A stretch of DNA of 64,000 nt from Microglena sp. YARC (GCA_022414725.1 CM039463.1:71998724-72062723), one strand, 5' to 3'; numbered from the stretch's first letter, positions 1-11,060 are shown. Notes: generated from the sequence alone by a model not told the origin. Numbers and translations are program-made.

Positions 1-306
1 CTTCTCTCCCAAATCCCCCCTTCCACCCCCCTTCCTTTTGTACCCATCCCCACCATCCCCCCTCCTCCGCTTAAATCCAACTTCTCCCCTCTGCTTACCC
101 TTCTTCCCCCCTTCCTCCTCTTGCATCCCATCCTCCCCTTCCCTTCTTCAATCCCTTCCCCCTTCCTATCTCCCACCCTCTTCCTCCCATTTCCCTCCTT
201 TTCCTTTCCTTCCCTCTTCCCATTGCCTTAGTGGGTCACTATTTCTTTTCCTCGGATCCAATCACAACCTCCTCACCGTCAACGCCCCTCCTCCCCTGTA
301 ACCTCC
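1..306. repeat. pyrimidine-rich low-complexity DNA
   Basis: The stretch is almost pure C/T on the plus strand with no credible coding frame. It resembles the C/T-rich linker parts of LINE-A copies elsewhere in the window, for example 5101-5380. Its edge at about 307 is where recognisable LINE-A ORF2 sequence begins abruptly. Confidence 0.6.
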
Positions 307-309
307 TGT

Positions 310-857
310 TATTGGAAGGGCGCATGTTGCTATGCAATGCTTGGCTTCCAAGTTCATCTTCCAGGCTAACTTTGCATCACCACCAGCGCCTCTCCGCCAG
401 CAGTTGCAATCTTCTCTCAATGCCTTTGTAGCAACCTCTAGCCTGCAGGAGGAGGAATCACCACGTCCAGGACACCTCTTCCCCCGCTTCGGGACAGCCG
501 TCCTTCCTTTTCATCGAGGAGGGCTTGCTGTACCCCATCTTGCTTCCCACTCGGCTGCTATGCTGGCCAAGACCACATGGCTCCTCTTCAGTTACACAGG
601 TCACCCCTGGCAGCAGCTCTACCGTCACGAGATTTCTCGGGCTGTGCGCCTTCCTCCAGGTCAGGCAAGTGGATACCATGCCCTGGTTACCGCCCCGTCT
701 TCTGTGGACATCGCCTCAATCACCACCAACTTGGCCCGGGAAAGCGCAGAGGCTTTTCTCCTGCTGAACATTCGTAGAATTATCGCTCCGCCCATGCAGT
801 GCCCCCAATCCATCCTGCTGGAAACCACCTTCAACAACACCCCTCCTTTTCCGTCCA
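310..857 (+). pseudogene. LINE-A ORF2 fragment, post-RT region
   Basis: About 180 codons in one frame match the region just downstream of the RT core in the copies at 24070 and 55270, with recognisable segments such as RAHVAMQCLASKF and RRIIAPPMQC. No conserved enzyme motif is visible here; in LINEs this zone is the connector/thumb between the RT palm and the C-terminal zinc-binding domain. The frame ends in the poly-T of the next insertion, so the protein cannot be completed. No start codon of its own is expected. Confidence 0.85.
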
Positions 858-2129
858 TTTTTTTTTTTTTTTTTTTTTTTACAAAGGGGGGAACCAGGAA
901 AAGGCGCAACTGATAAAAACCTAGCCCTTTGTGACCAAGGAGAAAAGACCAAAGAAAAAAAGACAAGAACGGCTAAGGGACAGCTAAGGACGGACACCAC
1001 CTGGGCGACGTAAGGGACAAAAGAGGACGGGAACAGAAGACAAACAAACCAGAGAGGCAAGGAAGAAGCCAAAAACAGGAAGCCCAAGTGAAGGGGCTAG
1101 GACTACTAAGAAAAAAGACCTATGAATTGCCTGACCATTGCAACCTCTAACAGTCACCGGATCAGAAGACTGAAAGAGGAGATGCAAACTAAGGAGGACT
1201 AAAAGGAAAAACTATGCGAGAAACTAAGAGGAAAAAGGGGGGGGGGGGGGGGGGGGGGGGACTAAGAGGCAACTGAGGGGGAAACTAAGGAGGGCAACTA
1301 AGGGTGGAAACTGAACTAGGGGAAGCAAACTAAGGAGAAACTTGCAAAAAAACAAGCCAAAAGCAGGGAGGCAACCAGAAAAGAAAGAAAGACAACTGGA
1401 AGCAAAGCGAAAACCTAAAAGACTGGTCTGGGCAGGTAAACAACAGGAATGAAGACAAAGACAGGATCAAGATCTAGATCTTGATCTGGATCTTAGCGCA
1501 GATCTGGACCTTGATCTTGGTCCAGATCTAGCCCCAGATCAGGAACGTTGTCGAGTGCTGCTGTCCAAATCTGGAAACCTGATCCTGATCTGGGGCAGGG
1601 TCTTGGATCTTGGGCTTGGGCTGGATCTAGGTCAGGGTCAAGATCGGGGGCCTAGAGCTGGGGCTTGGGCTGGACCTAGGTCAGGGTCTAGATCAGGGTC
1701 TAGAGCTCGGAATGGGCTGGGTCTGGGTCAGGGTCTAGAGCAAGGTCTAGATCCGGGTAATGGGCTGGATCTGGGTCAGGGTCTAGATCAGGTCTAGAAC
1801 TAGGGCTTGGGCTGGGTCTGGATTGGGTCTGGGATTGTAGGGAGCGCTGGGCCATGGGATTGTCATTTCCATGGTGCGGGTATCAGGCTCCTGGTCACCG
1901 GGAGCGACCCCAATCATGGTGCAAAAGATCGGGGGGGTGGCCCATAAGCTTGCAAAGGAAGCCACTGTGAGAGAGCAATCTAGGCCACGCCACCAATCTT
2001 GACAGAAGGCGCCATTATCAAGGTGTCGAAGATCCGTCTGGGTGCGCATCCAGTCCCTCGAGATGGCTTGGTGAAGGTGGCCAAGGGGGCAGATAGCCTT
2101 GTGGTGAAGGGGCTCAGAATGGTCCAGTC
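858..2129 (-). mobile_element. LINE-A 3' end inserted in copy 1 (minus)
   Basis: It starts with 23 T (858-880, the reverse-complemented poly-A tail) and the terminal hairpin sequence, and continues through the 3' UTR with a G24 run near 1237-1260. It then enters the Asp-Pro repeat coding tail and part of the C-terminal domain, and ends at about 2129. The interrupted copy resumes immediately (CCATCACCTCAAACC). It is a 5'-truncated insertion of LINE-A into LINE-A. About six bases of the target seem to be lost, and no long target duplication is visible. Confidence 0.88.
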
Positions 2130-2222
2130 AATCCATCACCTCAAACCAAGTGCTCTCCTCCCAAGTACTCTCGTGGCACCGTCTCAAGGACATCCGCTCA
2201 GCTCATCAACAACGAGCTCACC

Positions 2223-2290
2223 TTGGTTTTTCTTCCTTGGTCACATAGGGCTAGGTTTTATCAGATGTTCCCTTTCCTGGTTCCTCCCTA

Positions 2291-2321
<31 letters not shown>
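2223..2321 (+). mobile_element. family B 3' tail, severely truncated
   Basis: The last ~70 bp of family B (hairpin arms ACATAGGG and CCCTATGT) plus a 28-nt poly-A lie inside the LINE-A coding sequence between GAGCTCACC and CTCCCGCTGCTG. They match the 3' ends at 12345-12436 and 26475-26576. The insertion is only ~100 bp, so it is an extreme 5' truncation. Confidence 0.85.
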
Positions 2322-2324
<3 letters not shown>

Positions 2325-3572
2325 CCCTCCCGCTGCTGTCCAAGACCTTGACTTCATCCTCTCCTCTCTGCCAGACCCCTGGCGGGATGCTGTCCTCCTT
2401 CATGAACTTCCACCTCCAAAATGGAAGCTCTTTCCCGCTGTGGCCCCTGCTGGTCCCCTTGCAGAGGGGCCATATCCCCTCACTGGAGAAGACCGTCTTT
2501 GGGAGGTCTGGCCCTCTGGCCGGTTACACCCTTTCACCCTTCCTGCCCTTCCCCCCCAAGGACACCCCCAAGCTGCCCTCATCACCCTACGCAAGAAACC
2601 TCGAGAAGCATGGTTACGGGCAGACTTTGAGGAGCAGCTGATCCAGCAAGGCCTCCCCCCCCACCAGAGGCAAGAGCTCTTGGAACCATGGCTGGTTGGT
2701 CTTTGGGAGGACCTCCAACTGGACCCAACAACATGGGGTCTCCACCTCCATGATGATATTGAGGTGAACCTTCTTGAACTCTCTGTGCGCCAAGCACGGC
2801 AGGCCCTTCTTCACCAACATATCATGCAACAAAGCCCCTGTTCCCACCATTTTGTGCCAGGTTATACCGAGGAACGTGCTGCTTGGCCCAGGCTGTGGAG
2901 CATTCTACCCCCCTCCACCTTGGACACTCACCCTAGCACTAACCCTGACCTGCGAGGCCTCCGTGGTCTTGTATCCCGATGGATTGCCTCAGCAACAGAG
3001 AGAGCGCTCGTTGTCACCCCTATTCCAGTCCCCTCCCCTGAAGACCTCCCCACAGAACGCTTGGTGGACTTACAACGTGTCCGCCCCTCCCGTCCAGGCC
3101 CAGCGGAGGAGAACTGCTCAAAGACAAGACGAACCTCAAGTCTCCCTCCCTCTACGTGCAGGCTTTTCGCAGGTGTGGGTACGCCTCGCTGACAAGACTC
3201 TCCACCGTCCTTATACCATCACTTGCCGGAGATTGCTTCATGGCACCCTGGGCTGCAATGCGTTCCTTGCTCATGTACGAGGACGCTTCCAACGGGTCAA
3301 CCAAGACGACCCCCCCTCCATAGTCTGCTCCAGCCCTGACTGCTTGCAGCTGCACATTGCTGACACAATGTCTCACGCTTTCTTGGAATGCCCTGATTCT
3401 GCCCCTGTCATAGACTGGCTCCTTTCCACTTGGGAGACCCTCACCGGTGGGCAGCGCCTTCCTCGTTGCCCCTTCTTCCCTCCTCGTGACATCACCCTTT
3501 GGCCCGGGAACACCCCCTCCTCCCTCTACCCTAAGGTTGTGGTCCTTCCTGCGTATTACCACCTTGGCACGA
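2322..3572 (+). pseudogene. LINE-A ORF2 C-terminal domain, frameshifted
   Basis: The sequence continues ORF2 after the family B insertion, in two frames that switch around 2960-3130. Near 3320-3400 it encodes a Cys/His cluster (C-S-S-P-D-C, then an HxF..C pattern around MSHAFLECP), like the zinc-knuckle seen at the C terminus of many LINE ORF2 proteins, a nucleic-acid-binding module in that family. The same segment at 25690-25800 gives the unbroken reading. It is interrupted at 3573. Confidence 0.8.
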
Positions 3573-3788
3573 TTTTTTTTTTACAAAGGGGGAACCAGGA
3601 AAAGGCGCAACTGATAAAACCTAGCCCTTTGTGACCAAGGAGAAAAGACCAAAGAAAAAGACAAGAACGGCTAAGGGACAGCTAAGGGACGGACACCACC
3701 TGGGCGACGTAAGGGACAAAGGAGGACGGGAACAGAAGACAAACAAACCAGAGAGGCAAGGAAGAAGCCAAAAACAGGGAGCCCAAGA
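3573..3788 (-). mobile_element. LINE-A 3' terminal fragment inserted in copy 1 (minus)
   Basis: A 10-nt poly-T is followed by ~205 bp of reverse-complemented LINE-A 3' UTR. It sits between GGCACGAT and ATATGGCAGG, which are contiguous in the copies at 25965 and 57160. Any target duplication is at most about 3 bp (GAT). Confidence 0.88.
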
Positions 3789-4461
3789 GATATGGCAGGT
3801 CCGTTCGTCCCGGGCTGACAGACTGGACCATTCTGAGCCCCTTCACCACAAGGCTATCTGCCATGCCCTTGGCCACCTTCACCAAGCCAGCGCTAGGGAC
3901 TTGATGCGCACCCAGACGGATCTTCGACACCTTGATAATGGCGCCTTCTGTCAAGGTTGGTGGCGTGGCCTAGATTGCTCTCTCACAGTGGCTTCCTTTG
4001 CAAGCTTATGGGCCACCCCCCCGATCTTTTGCACCATGATTGGGGTCACTCCCGGTGACCAGGAGCCTGATACCCGCACCATGGAAATGACAATCCCCAT
4101 GGCCCCAGCGCTCCCTACAATCCCAGACCCAATCCCAGACCCAGCCCAAGCCCTAGTTCTAGACCCTGATCTAGACCCTGACCCAGATCCAGCCCATTAC
4201 CCGGATCTAGACCTTGCTCTAGACCCTGACCCAGACCCAGCCCATTCCCGAGCTCTAGACCCTGATCTAGACCCTGACCTAGGTCCAGCCCAAGCCCCAG
4301 CTCTAGGCCCCGATCTTGACCCTGACCTAGATCCAGCCCAAGCCCAAGATCAAGACCCTGCCCCAGATCAGGATCAGGTTCCAGATTTGGACACAGCACT
4401 CGACAACGTTCCTGATCTGGGGCTAGATCTGGACCAAGATCAAGGTCCAGATCTGCGCTAA
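3789..4461 (+). pseudogene. LINE-A ORF2 C terminus with Asp-Pro repeat tail
   Basis: The last ~220 codons of ORF2. The first half (RTQTDLRHLDNGAFC...) has no motif I recognise. From about 4130 to the stop at 4459-4461 the protein becomes a low-complexity acidic tail built from units such as DLDPDPDPAH and ALDPDLDPDLGPAQ. The DNA is a degenerate repeat of GATCTAGACCCTGAC. The same in-frame tail occurs in the copies at 26740-27176, 57480-57830 and, reverse-complemented, 28505-28990, with different unit numbers. The tail ends in GPDLR and then stop. An acidic D/P tail is not a usual LINE feature and its role is unknown. Confidence 0.8.
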
Positions 4462-5100
4462 GATCCAGATCAAGATCTAGATCTTGATCCTGTCTTTGTC
4501 TTCATTCCTGTTGTTTACCTGCCCAGACCAGTCTTTTAGGTTTTCGCTTTGCTTCCAGTTGTCTTTCTTCTTTTCTGGTTGCCTCCCTGCTTTTGGCTTG
4601 TTTTTGCAGTTTCTCCCTTAGTTTGCTTCCCCTAGTTCAGTTTCCACCCTTAGTTTCCTCCTTAGTTTCCTCCTCAGTTGCCTCCTTAGTCCCCCCCCCC
4701 CCCCCCTCCCTCCCCCCCTTTTCTCTTAGTTTCTTGCATAGTTTTCCTTTTAGTCCTCCTTAGTTTGCATCTCCTCTTTCAGTCTTCTGATCTGGTGACT
4801 GTTAGAGGTTGCAATGTTATGGCCCCCCCCTTCATAGGTCTTTTTTCTTAGTAGTCCTAGCCCCTTCTCTTGGGCTTCCTGTTTTTGGCTTCTTCCTTGC
4901 CTCTCTGGTTTGTTTGTCTTCTGTTCCCGTCCTCCTTTGTCCCTTACGTCGCCCAGGTTGGTGTCCGTCCCTTAGCTGTCCCTTAGCCGTTCTTGTCTTT
5001 TTCTTTGGTCTTTTCTCCTTGGTCACAAAAGGGCTAGGTTTATCACTTGCGCCTTTTCCTGGTTCCCCCCTTTGTAAAAAAAAAAAAAAAAAAAAAAAAA
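4462..5100 (+). other. LINE-A 3' UTR and poly-A tail
   Basis: About 610 bp of non-coding T/C-rich sequence. In order it holds a palindrome at 4468-4489, a homopolymeric C tract near 4691, a run of TTAGTT(T/G)CCTCC repeats, the terminal hairpin (about 5023-5075, with one extra A) and poly-A. The same order recurs in every LINE-A 3' end in this window. Confidence 0.88.
4468..4489. other. 22-nt perfect palindrome just after ORF2 stop
   Basis: The 22 bases are exactly self-complementary; the half-site is GATCAAGATCT followed by its reverse complement. It begins seven bases after the stop codon. The same palindrome follows the stop in the copies near 21600, 22705, 27181, 57840 and 60035, and reverse-complemented near 1465 and 28475. 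It is degraded at 63897-63918. Confidence 0.85.
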
Positions 5101-5407
5101 GAAACCCTCTTCTCCTTTCTCATACCTCCATTCATACCTCCCCCCTCGCTCCCCCCACCTTGTCCCCTCTTTCCCCTCTTTCCCCCCCCCTCCTCCTCCT
5201 TCTTATCCCCCCTTCAAACCCTCCCTACCCCGCTCTTTCCCCCTCCCCTCCTTCATACCCCCCTCCTCCCCCTTCGTACCCCCCTCCCTCATCTCCCCCT
5301 CCTATCCCTTCTCCGAATTCCCTTGTCTGCAGTCTCATCTCCTTATATTTGCACGCCCAGATGCTCGTGTGGAAAGAAGGAGGGGGGGGAGGGGGGGGGG
5401 GGGGGGA
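5101..5407. repeat. C/T-rich linker with G-run
   Basis: Low-complexity pyrimidine DNA (5101-5380) ends in a long interrupted G run at 5380-5407. I see no gene. Confidence 0.6.
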
Positions 5408-6134
5408 CCAGAAAGTTACACTGTTTTTTGTTTGCTTTTTCCCGTAACTGTTGATCAGTAGCATGCTTTGCTTTGGTCTTCTTCCTTCCAGATCTTGCTG
5501 GTCTGCATTGGAGAAGAAGTGGCATGCTACTTGACAGCTGAGCTGGCACGCCGGTCTGCTGATGGAGTGATGCCCTGATGCGCTGGACTGTTATAGGAGT
5601 GATGCCCTGTACTGTGTTTTATCTTGCGTCTGCAGGTTCAGGAGGCTTACTTAGGAGCTACATACTTTTTGTTACCTTGTTACTGCTACCTTTGAACCGG
5701 GAGAAAAAAAACGTAGACATGCCGCGTTTGGTTGTCTTTGCAGAGCTTGCTGATTTGCATCGGCGACCTAGTGGCATGTTACTAGGCTGCTGAGAGACTG
5801 CGCTGGAATGCTAATGGAGTGATGCCCTGATGCGCTGGCTACCGGTTTATTTGCTTTAAAGTGCCTGCTGCTTTAGTGCGCCTTTAAGGTTTCCCTTGCT
5901 GGTCAGTGGATCTTGTGGGGGTTCTACCCTTTCACCGTCCAGGACGCTTTCTAAGGAGTTTGATTTGCTTCTTTAGATCTTTTTGTAGTTACCTTGTTAG
6001 TGTTAACTTTGGCCCTGTCCTGTTTTTTGTTGCATGCCACGCTCTGGTCGTCTTTCCAAACCTTGCTGATCTGCATGGGTGACCTAGCAACATGTTACTA
6101 GGCTGCTGAGAGTCTGTGCTGGTTTGCTAAAGGA
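5408..6134 (+). mobile_element. family B element, 5' portion with ~280-bp tandem monomers
   Basis: Non-coding sequence with three imperfect monomers, near 5493, 5747 and 6063. Each contains CTTGCTG(G/A)T(C/T)TGCAT, TGCTGAG and, in the first two, GGAGTGATGCCCTGATGCGCTGG. The third is split by Copia-1 exactly at GCTAAAGGA, and the remainder of B continues at 12030. No reading frame spans it. It is a non-autonomous element ending in a LINE-A-like tail. Its true 5' end is unclear. Confidence 0.7.
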
Positions 6135-6879
6135 TGTAAAATTAATAGGCTGGGGACCAGAGAGAGAGTAAGTGGTAATTACATCAGAAACAAAACAACT
6201 ACAAAGAGAAGCGAATGCCTTAGAACTGACAAGTGGGAACAGGCAATGTACACGAAGCAGGCGAAGAGCCTTCAATATCTAAGCAAAGCAATTAGAACTA
6301 AGAGTCAGAGTATCAAAGCAGAGAGAAAGAGAGAGCTGCAAACAAAGCTGAACAACTAGCTTTGAACAAATGCGCGCAGTCAGATGCGCGCGAACAGATT
6401 CGCTCGGTCAGATGCGCGCGAACAAATGCGCGCGAGTCTCAGCTTTCTGGAGCACCAAAGATCATAGCAAGAGACGCAGTAATGGCAGTAGGACAGTAAA
6501 TCTTACCTAGGGACAAGAGAGAGAGTAAGTGGTACTCTGCTCTCGTGAGTCCCCTTTTATATACTGTTCGGGAGGGAATCTACGGAAGGCATCTTTGGAA
6601 GATTCCACCGGTAGATTCCTTCAATAGCTACCGCGAAGCATCCCTAAACCGGCCATAGGGAGGTAACAACCGGTTGGCCACCAGCGGTAACTCGTACTCA
6701 CAAAACACGTCAGAGCATATTACTACTGGCTCAGTGGTGTAGAGCCATGAGCTATTCGGAGATACGACAGGGGTTCGAATCCCTCCGGGGGCAGCGTTTT
6801 GCCTTTACCTAATTAGCATCACATGAAGTCTAGTCCGACATCAAATATCACAAGGCAAGTGCTAACTGATATTCTAACA
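6135..6879 (-). repeat. Copia-1 3' LTR
   Basis: 745 bp. Reverse-complemented it runs from TGTTAGAATATC to TTTTACA. It shares nearly all sequence with 11306-12029 and 18239-18971, including the GCGCGC-rich short repeats (6365-6430) and a TATA box at 6551-6563. The internal edge is preceded by the purine-rich GAGTGGGAG, a plausible polypurine tract. Confidence 0.93.
6727..6790 (+). other. tRNA-like A-box/B-box sequence antisense in Copia LTR
   Basis: TGGCTCAGTGG (6727-6737) fits the RNA polymerase III A box and GGTTCGAATCC (6772-6782) is an exact B box. The D-arm pairs GCTC with GAGC and the T-arm nearly pairs. The anticodon and acceptor stems do not form, so this is not a functional tRNA gene. 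It lies antisense to Copia transcription. Confidence 0.65.
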
Positions 6880-6906
6880 CTCCCACTCGTGACTGACTGA
6901 GTCTTC

Positions 6907-8788
6907 CTACTTGTTGGTAACTCCCAACCCGAGCCTGCACAGCTCAAACTTGCACCTAGGCAGGATTTTAGTGAGTACATCTGCCACCATTTCCTCAGTG
7001 GAGATGTAGGTGAAGGTCACCTCTGACCTTGCCACTCGCTCACGCGCAAAGTGGTGCACAACATCAATATGCTTTGTGCGCACGCAGGAGATAGGGTTCT
7101 TCAGCAGCTTAATGGCTGCTTGGTTGTCACCGTAGATAGGTACTGCTCCTAGCACCATTCCAAACTCAGGTAGAAGCTTCCTGAACCAGAGTGCTTCCTT
7201 GACAGCTGCACCAGCAGCCATGTACTCAGCCTCTGTGGTGGAGTGCGCCACCGTGGGCTGCAGTCGGCTCTGCCAGGAGACCACAGCTCCATTCAGCCTT
7301 AAAGCGTAGCCAGTCGTCAACCTGCGTGTGTCAGTGTCTCCAGCGAAGTCTGAGTCAGCGTAGCCCTGAAGCTCCAGCAGATCACTGCCTCCAAAGAACA
7401 ACCCATAGTCCAGAGTGCCAGAAATGTACGCCAACACATGCTTTGCAGCAGCCAGGTGGTTCTCAGTGGGGTTTGCCATGTACCTGGCCAAAGCTCCCAC
7501 TGACTGTGAGAGCTCAGGCCTGGTGCAAACTGCAAGATACATCAGAGACCCAATGATCTCGCTGTAGCTCACAACAGTCTGGTCCATAGGCACTCCTGCC
7601 TTGGTCAGCTTGGCTGGGGATAGTGGCACCTTCTTTGACTTGGCATGTGAGGCAAACTTGTCCATGAGGTCAGCCACATACCTTTTCTGAGTCAAGAGGA
7701 GTGTCTTCATCCCTCTGTCCCTGATGATGTCCATACCAAGGTAGAAGGAGGATTCCCCCATGTCCTTGATTTTGAAGACTTCAGCCAGCTTGGTTTTCAC
7801 CAGTGTGACTCCTTCTGCTAAACCGGCAATCAGGATGTCGTCCACATGGATCAGCTCATAGGTCCAGTCACCAGAGCCAGCCATCATGATGAACAATCCA
7901 GGTCGGCCACAGAGGCATTAAAGCCAATGGCCTCCAGCTGGGAGCGCAAGTTTGCATACCAAGCACGGGGGCTCTGCTTCAGACCATAGAGAGTCTTGCG
8001 CAAATGGCATGCGCAGTCGCTTCCCCCAACTGCAAAAACCTGGAGGTTGCTGCATCCCACAGATCCTCTTCCAGTTCCCCATTGAGGAACGCGTTGGCAA
8101 CGCCCAGCTGATGCAGTTCAAGATCGCGGTGAGCTGTGACAGCCAAGAGGGTGCGCAGAGTTGCGTGCTTCCCTACAGGTGCATATATCTCATTGTAGTC
8201 GAGACCCTCCCGCTGCCTGCATCCAACAACTACCAGGCGAGCCTTGTAGCGCTCGATGTTACCGGCAGCGTCTCGCTTCCTCTTGAAGATCCACTTGACA
8301 GGGAGTACATTGGTTCCAGGGGGTCTGTCCTCAACCTCCCAAGTCTTGTTGTGGAGCAGGGCTGCATACTCTTCATCCATTGCAAGCTTCCACTGCTGAG
8401 CTTCGGGACCTGCGGGAGCTTCCTTCACAGACACTGGCTTAGGCTGAAGTTCAACAACAGCAGCTGAGCTGGCCCACCACTCTGAAGGTGCCTGCCTGAG
8501 TCTAGATGATCGCCGCGGAGGAGGTGCATCTTGAGTAGGCAGTGGAGCAATGTCCTCATCTTCCTCATCTGAGTCAGTATCCATGTGCAAAAGGGGGCAA
8601 GTCTTCGTCCTCAGTGTCAGCTTCATCCGTCGGGGTAGTGGGTGCCGCTGGTGAGGTGCCAGAAGGTGCACTAACTGGTTCCTCATCAGGTTCCAGCTTG
8701 ATGTCTACAATGCACAGTGGCTCATCATTCATATGGGCCGGTGGCGTCGGCGTGTTGTATGGAAGACACCCTCATGGAAGGTAACATC
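6907..8788 (-). pseudogene. Copia-1 RT and RNase H region
   Basis: The 3' half of copia pol. RT starts with VKWIFKRKRDAAG; motif A reads QLGVANAFLNG where the family has a catalytic Asp in place of the Gly; the catalytic pair is IHVDDILIAG. RNase H residues are visible as YADSDFAG, STTEAEY and YGDNQAA, ending with TKHIDVVHHF. Relative to Copia-2, an extra T near 8590, an extra base near 8060 and a missing C near 7890 break the frame. The product would copy RNA and degrade the RNA strand. The missing Asp argues it was catalytically dead before the frameshifts arose. Confidence 0.9.
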
Positions 8789-8957
8789 CCGTCCTCCTTT
8801 GTCCCTTACGTCGCCCAGGTGGTGTCCGTCCTTAGCTGTCCCTTAGCCGTTCTTGTCTTTTTCTTTGGTCTTTTCTCCTTGCTCACAAAGGGCTAGGTTT
8901 TATCAGTTGCGCCTTTTCCTGGTTCCCCCCTTTGTAAAAAAAAAAAAAAAAAAAAAA
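8789..8957 (+). mobile_element. LINE-A 3' end inserted in Copia-1 pol
   Basis: The last ~147 bp of LINE-A with poly-A (8936-8957), antisense to Copia between the integrase and RT domains. The breakpoint (GGATGTTACC side) and a diagnostic variant (GTGAGCAAGG instead of the usual GTGACCAAGG, read in Copia sense) are the same as in Copia-2 at 16165-16332. Confidence 0.93.
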
Positions 8958-10238
8958 TCCCGAGCCCACACGCACAGTCTTGCCGTCTGGATCCAGGATC
9001 CGGTATGCCTTGGAGTTGGCCTCGTACCCAATGAAGACACCTGGTCTGCTTACAGCATCCAGCTTGCGCCGCTTCAGCTTGGGCACATGGGCAAAGGCCT
9101 TGCACCCAAAAATCTTGAAGTGGGATACTTCTGGGACTGACCCTGTCAGCAGCTGGTGAGGCGTAAGCTCCCAGCCACTGACTGAGGAGGCATTCCTTAA
9201 GGTGTTAGCTGTCTGTAGGCCCTCAGCCCAAAGGTAGAAGGGGGCACCACTGTGAAGGAGTAGGGCCCTAACCTTTTCCATTAGGGTCCTGTTCAAACGC
9301 TCCGCCGCGCCATTGCTCTCGGGGCTGTAAGGGGCTGTGGTTTGATGGACAATCCCTCTGGAAGCAAAGAAGGCAGCGAGTTCACCATTGCAAAATTCTC
9401 CTCCTCTGTCCGAGCGCACTATCTTGACAGTGATGCCCTGTTGAGTCTGCAGCATGAGAATGAGGTCATGCAAGGCTGCTGATGCCTGGTCCTTGGTCTT
9501 CAGCATGATGACAAAGCTGTACCTGGAGTGGTCCTCCAACACACCCAGGAAGTACTTGCTCTGCCCTAGAGAGGCAGGTGTGATAGGACCACATAGGTCC
9601 ACATGAAGCAATCCCTTCACAGGTGCTGACTTACTGGCAGGAAAAGGATCGCGGGTCTGCTTCGACAGCACGCAAGCCTCGCAGGGATCCTTGAAGTCCT
9701 TGAATGCCTCAGCCTCTACCTTCATGCCATGTACCATCTGCTTGGCCTGCAGAGTGGCCAAGTTTGTCATCCCCAGATGACCAAACCTGGCATGCCAAAG
9801 CTCCGGCGTCTCAACTGCAGCGCACACAGTACCGTCAGTAAAAAGAGGAGCAACTGGCATGTCTGCCTCGGGCACCATCCCCTCCACCTCATTCACGCCG
9901 TTGATGCAAACCGCTTCGATGCGCACACCATTCTTGGCAAAGATACAATGTGTGTCGTCCCAGTATTCTATCTGAGCTCCGTTCCGCATAACGCTTGAGA
10001 GGGAGATCAGATTTCTGGAAGATGCAGGGACATAATGGACATTCTGCAGCTGAACATACTCTCCATTTACAGATTCCAGGAAGACGTCGCCAGCGTACTC
10101 TGCCCGATGTCCCACTCCGTCAGCAAACCTGAATTGGAGTGGTGTATCCAGGTGTCTGATGTTCACAAGCAGATCGCGGTCCCCCGTGATGTTGTGGGAA
10201 GCACCTGAGTCCAGCATCCAAGTCACTTCACCAATCAA
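8958..10238 (-). pseudogene. Copia-1 protease and integrase region
   Basis: An open frame of over 400 codons. Aspartic protease: WMLDSGASHNITGD at its N terminus. The pre-integrase zinc finger is WHARFGHLG...CEACVLSKQ (HHCC). The integrase core has Asp in HVDLCGPI, Asp in VRSDRGGEF and Glu in SPESNGAAERLNRTL, the DDE triad. Downstream is the GKNAF-like segment FGCKAFAHVPKLKRRK. The frame runs into the antisense LINE-A poly-A (phenylalanine run) and stops. A one-base loss at about 10240 separates it from gag. Confidence 0.92.
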
Positions 10239-10240
10239 AG

Positions 10241-11060
10241 GGGCAATTCCTCATCAGTGAGTGCAGCAGTGCCACCCGAGCAGGTGAAGTCAGTGGCGAC
10301 TGTGGCGTTGTTACCCGGCTGGGTCTTGGGAGTATACTTCCCGGAGGCTTTGTCAGATTTCTTCTTGCGACAATCCTTTGCAATGTGACCCGCGTTACCA
10401 CAGTAGTAGCAGGTCCTCTTGTCCTTGTCCGTTCTGACCCGGACGAGCCTGACCTGGACGCGATGGGGGGGTGCCGCCATGTCCAGCAAGAGCAGAGCCG
10501 TGGTCCTTAGCTCTAGTACGATCATCCTTCCTACTCATCCTTGCTTCAGCAATCAAGAGTCTGGCCAGGACATCACTCAGATCCGAGTTGTCCTCTGCCT
10601 CCAGGATTTGGACTGCTGTGTCAAACTCCTTAGGCTATCCATTCAACATAGTGCTGATCAGGTCAGCAGAAGAGGTGGTATCCCGTGCTGCTGCAAGCTG
10701 ATCCCTGAGTGACTCCGCACGGGAAGTGTACTTGGCTACAGTCTCCTTGGGCTCCTTCTTCAGTTGCGCCAGCTCTCGGCGCATCAGATTCAAGCGAGCC
10801 CTGGACTTGTTCTTGTGCAGCTCCTCAAGCTTCAACCACATGCCCTTGGCAGTCTTCTCATTCTTGATGAAGGGCAGGAGGTGATCCTTCACCTGAATGA
10901 CCAGAAAGGATCTTGCTTGCAGATCATCCTCAGGGTCCACCGTGTCCTCTGAAATAGCCTTGGACACCTTCTTCAAGGCAAGGCATGCCATCATCCTAAC
11001 ACTCCAGACCCCATAATTGTTGTCATCCAACTTGGGCATAGAGACCCTTGTGTCCTCCAT
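10241..11060 (-). pseudogene. Copia-1 gag with CCHC zinc knuckle
   Basis: The start is chosen at the ATG at 11058-11060 (MEDTRVSMPKLDDNNYGVW). It is a copia-type gag (UBN2-like: LDDNNYGVWSVRMMACL, then the LEELHKNKSRARLNLMRREL helix region) and ends with the knuckle CYYCGNAGHIAKDC (C-x2-C-x4-H-x4-C). Gag forms the virus-like particle and binds RNA. Relative to Copia-2 there is an in-frame TAG near 10637 and a two-base loss near 10435, so it is broken. Confidence 0.9.

Larger units (their letters stand above)
307..5100 (+). mobile_element. LINE-A copy 1, 5'-truncated, with nested insertions
   Basis: A non-LTR retrotransposon copy keeping the part of ORF2 downstream of the reverse transcriptase, the Asp-Pro tail, the 3' UTR and a poly-A tail at 5076-5100. 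It is nearly identical to 24070-27811 and 55265-58471, which act as uninterrupted references. Three later insertions break it: 858-2129 (minus-strand LINE-A 3' end), 2223-2321 (family B tail) and 3573-3788 (minus-strand LINE-A 3' end). The host sequence resumes after each. It is dead as a gene. Confidence 0.9.

Noticed and set aside
4115..4399. Gly-Leu-Gln-rich protein on the strand opposite the Asp-Pro tail
   Set aside because: It is the reverse reading of the same repeat; the plus-strand frame is continuous with ORF2.
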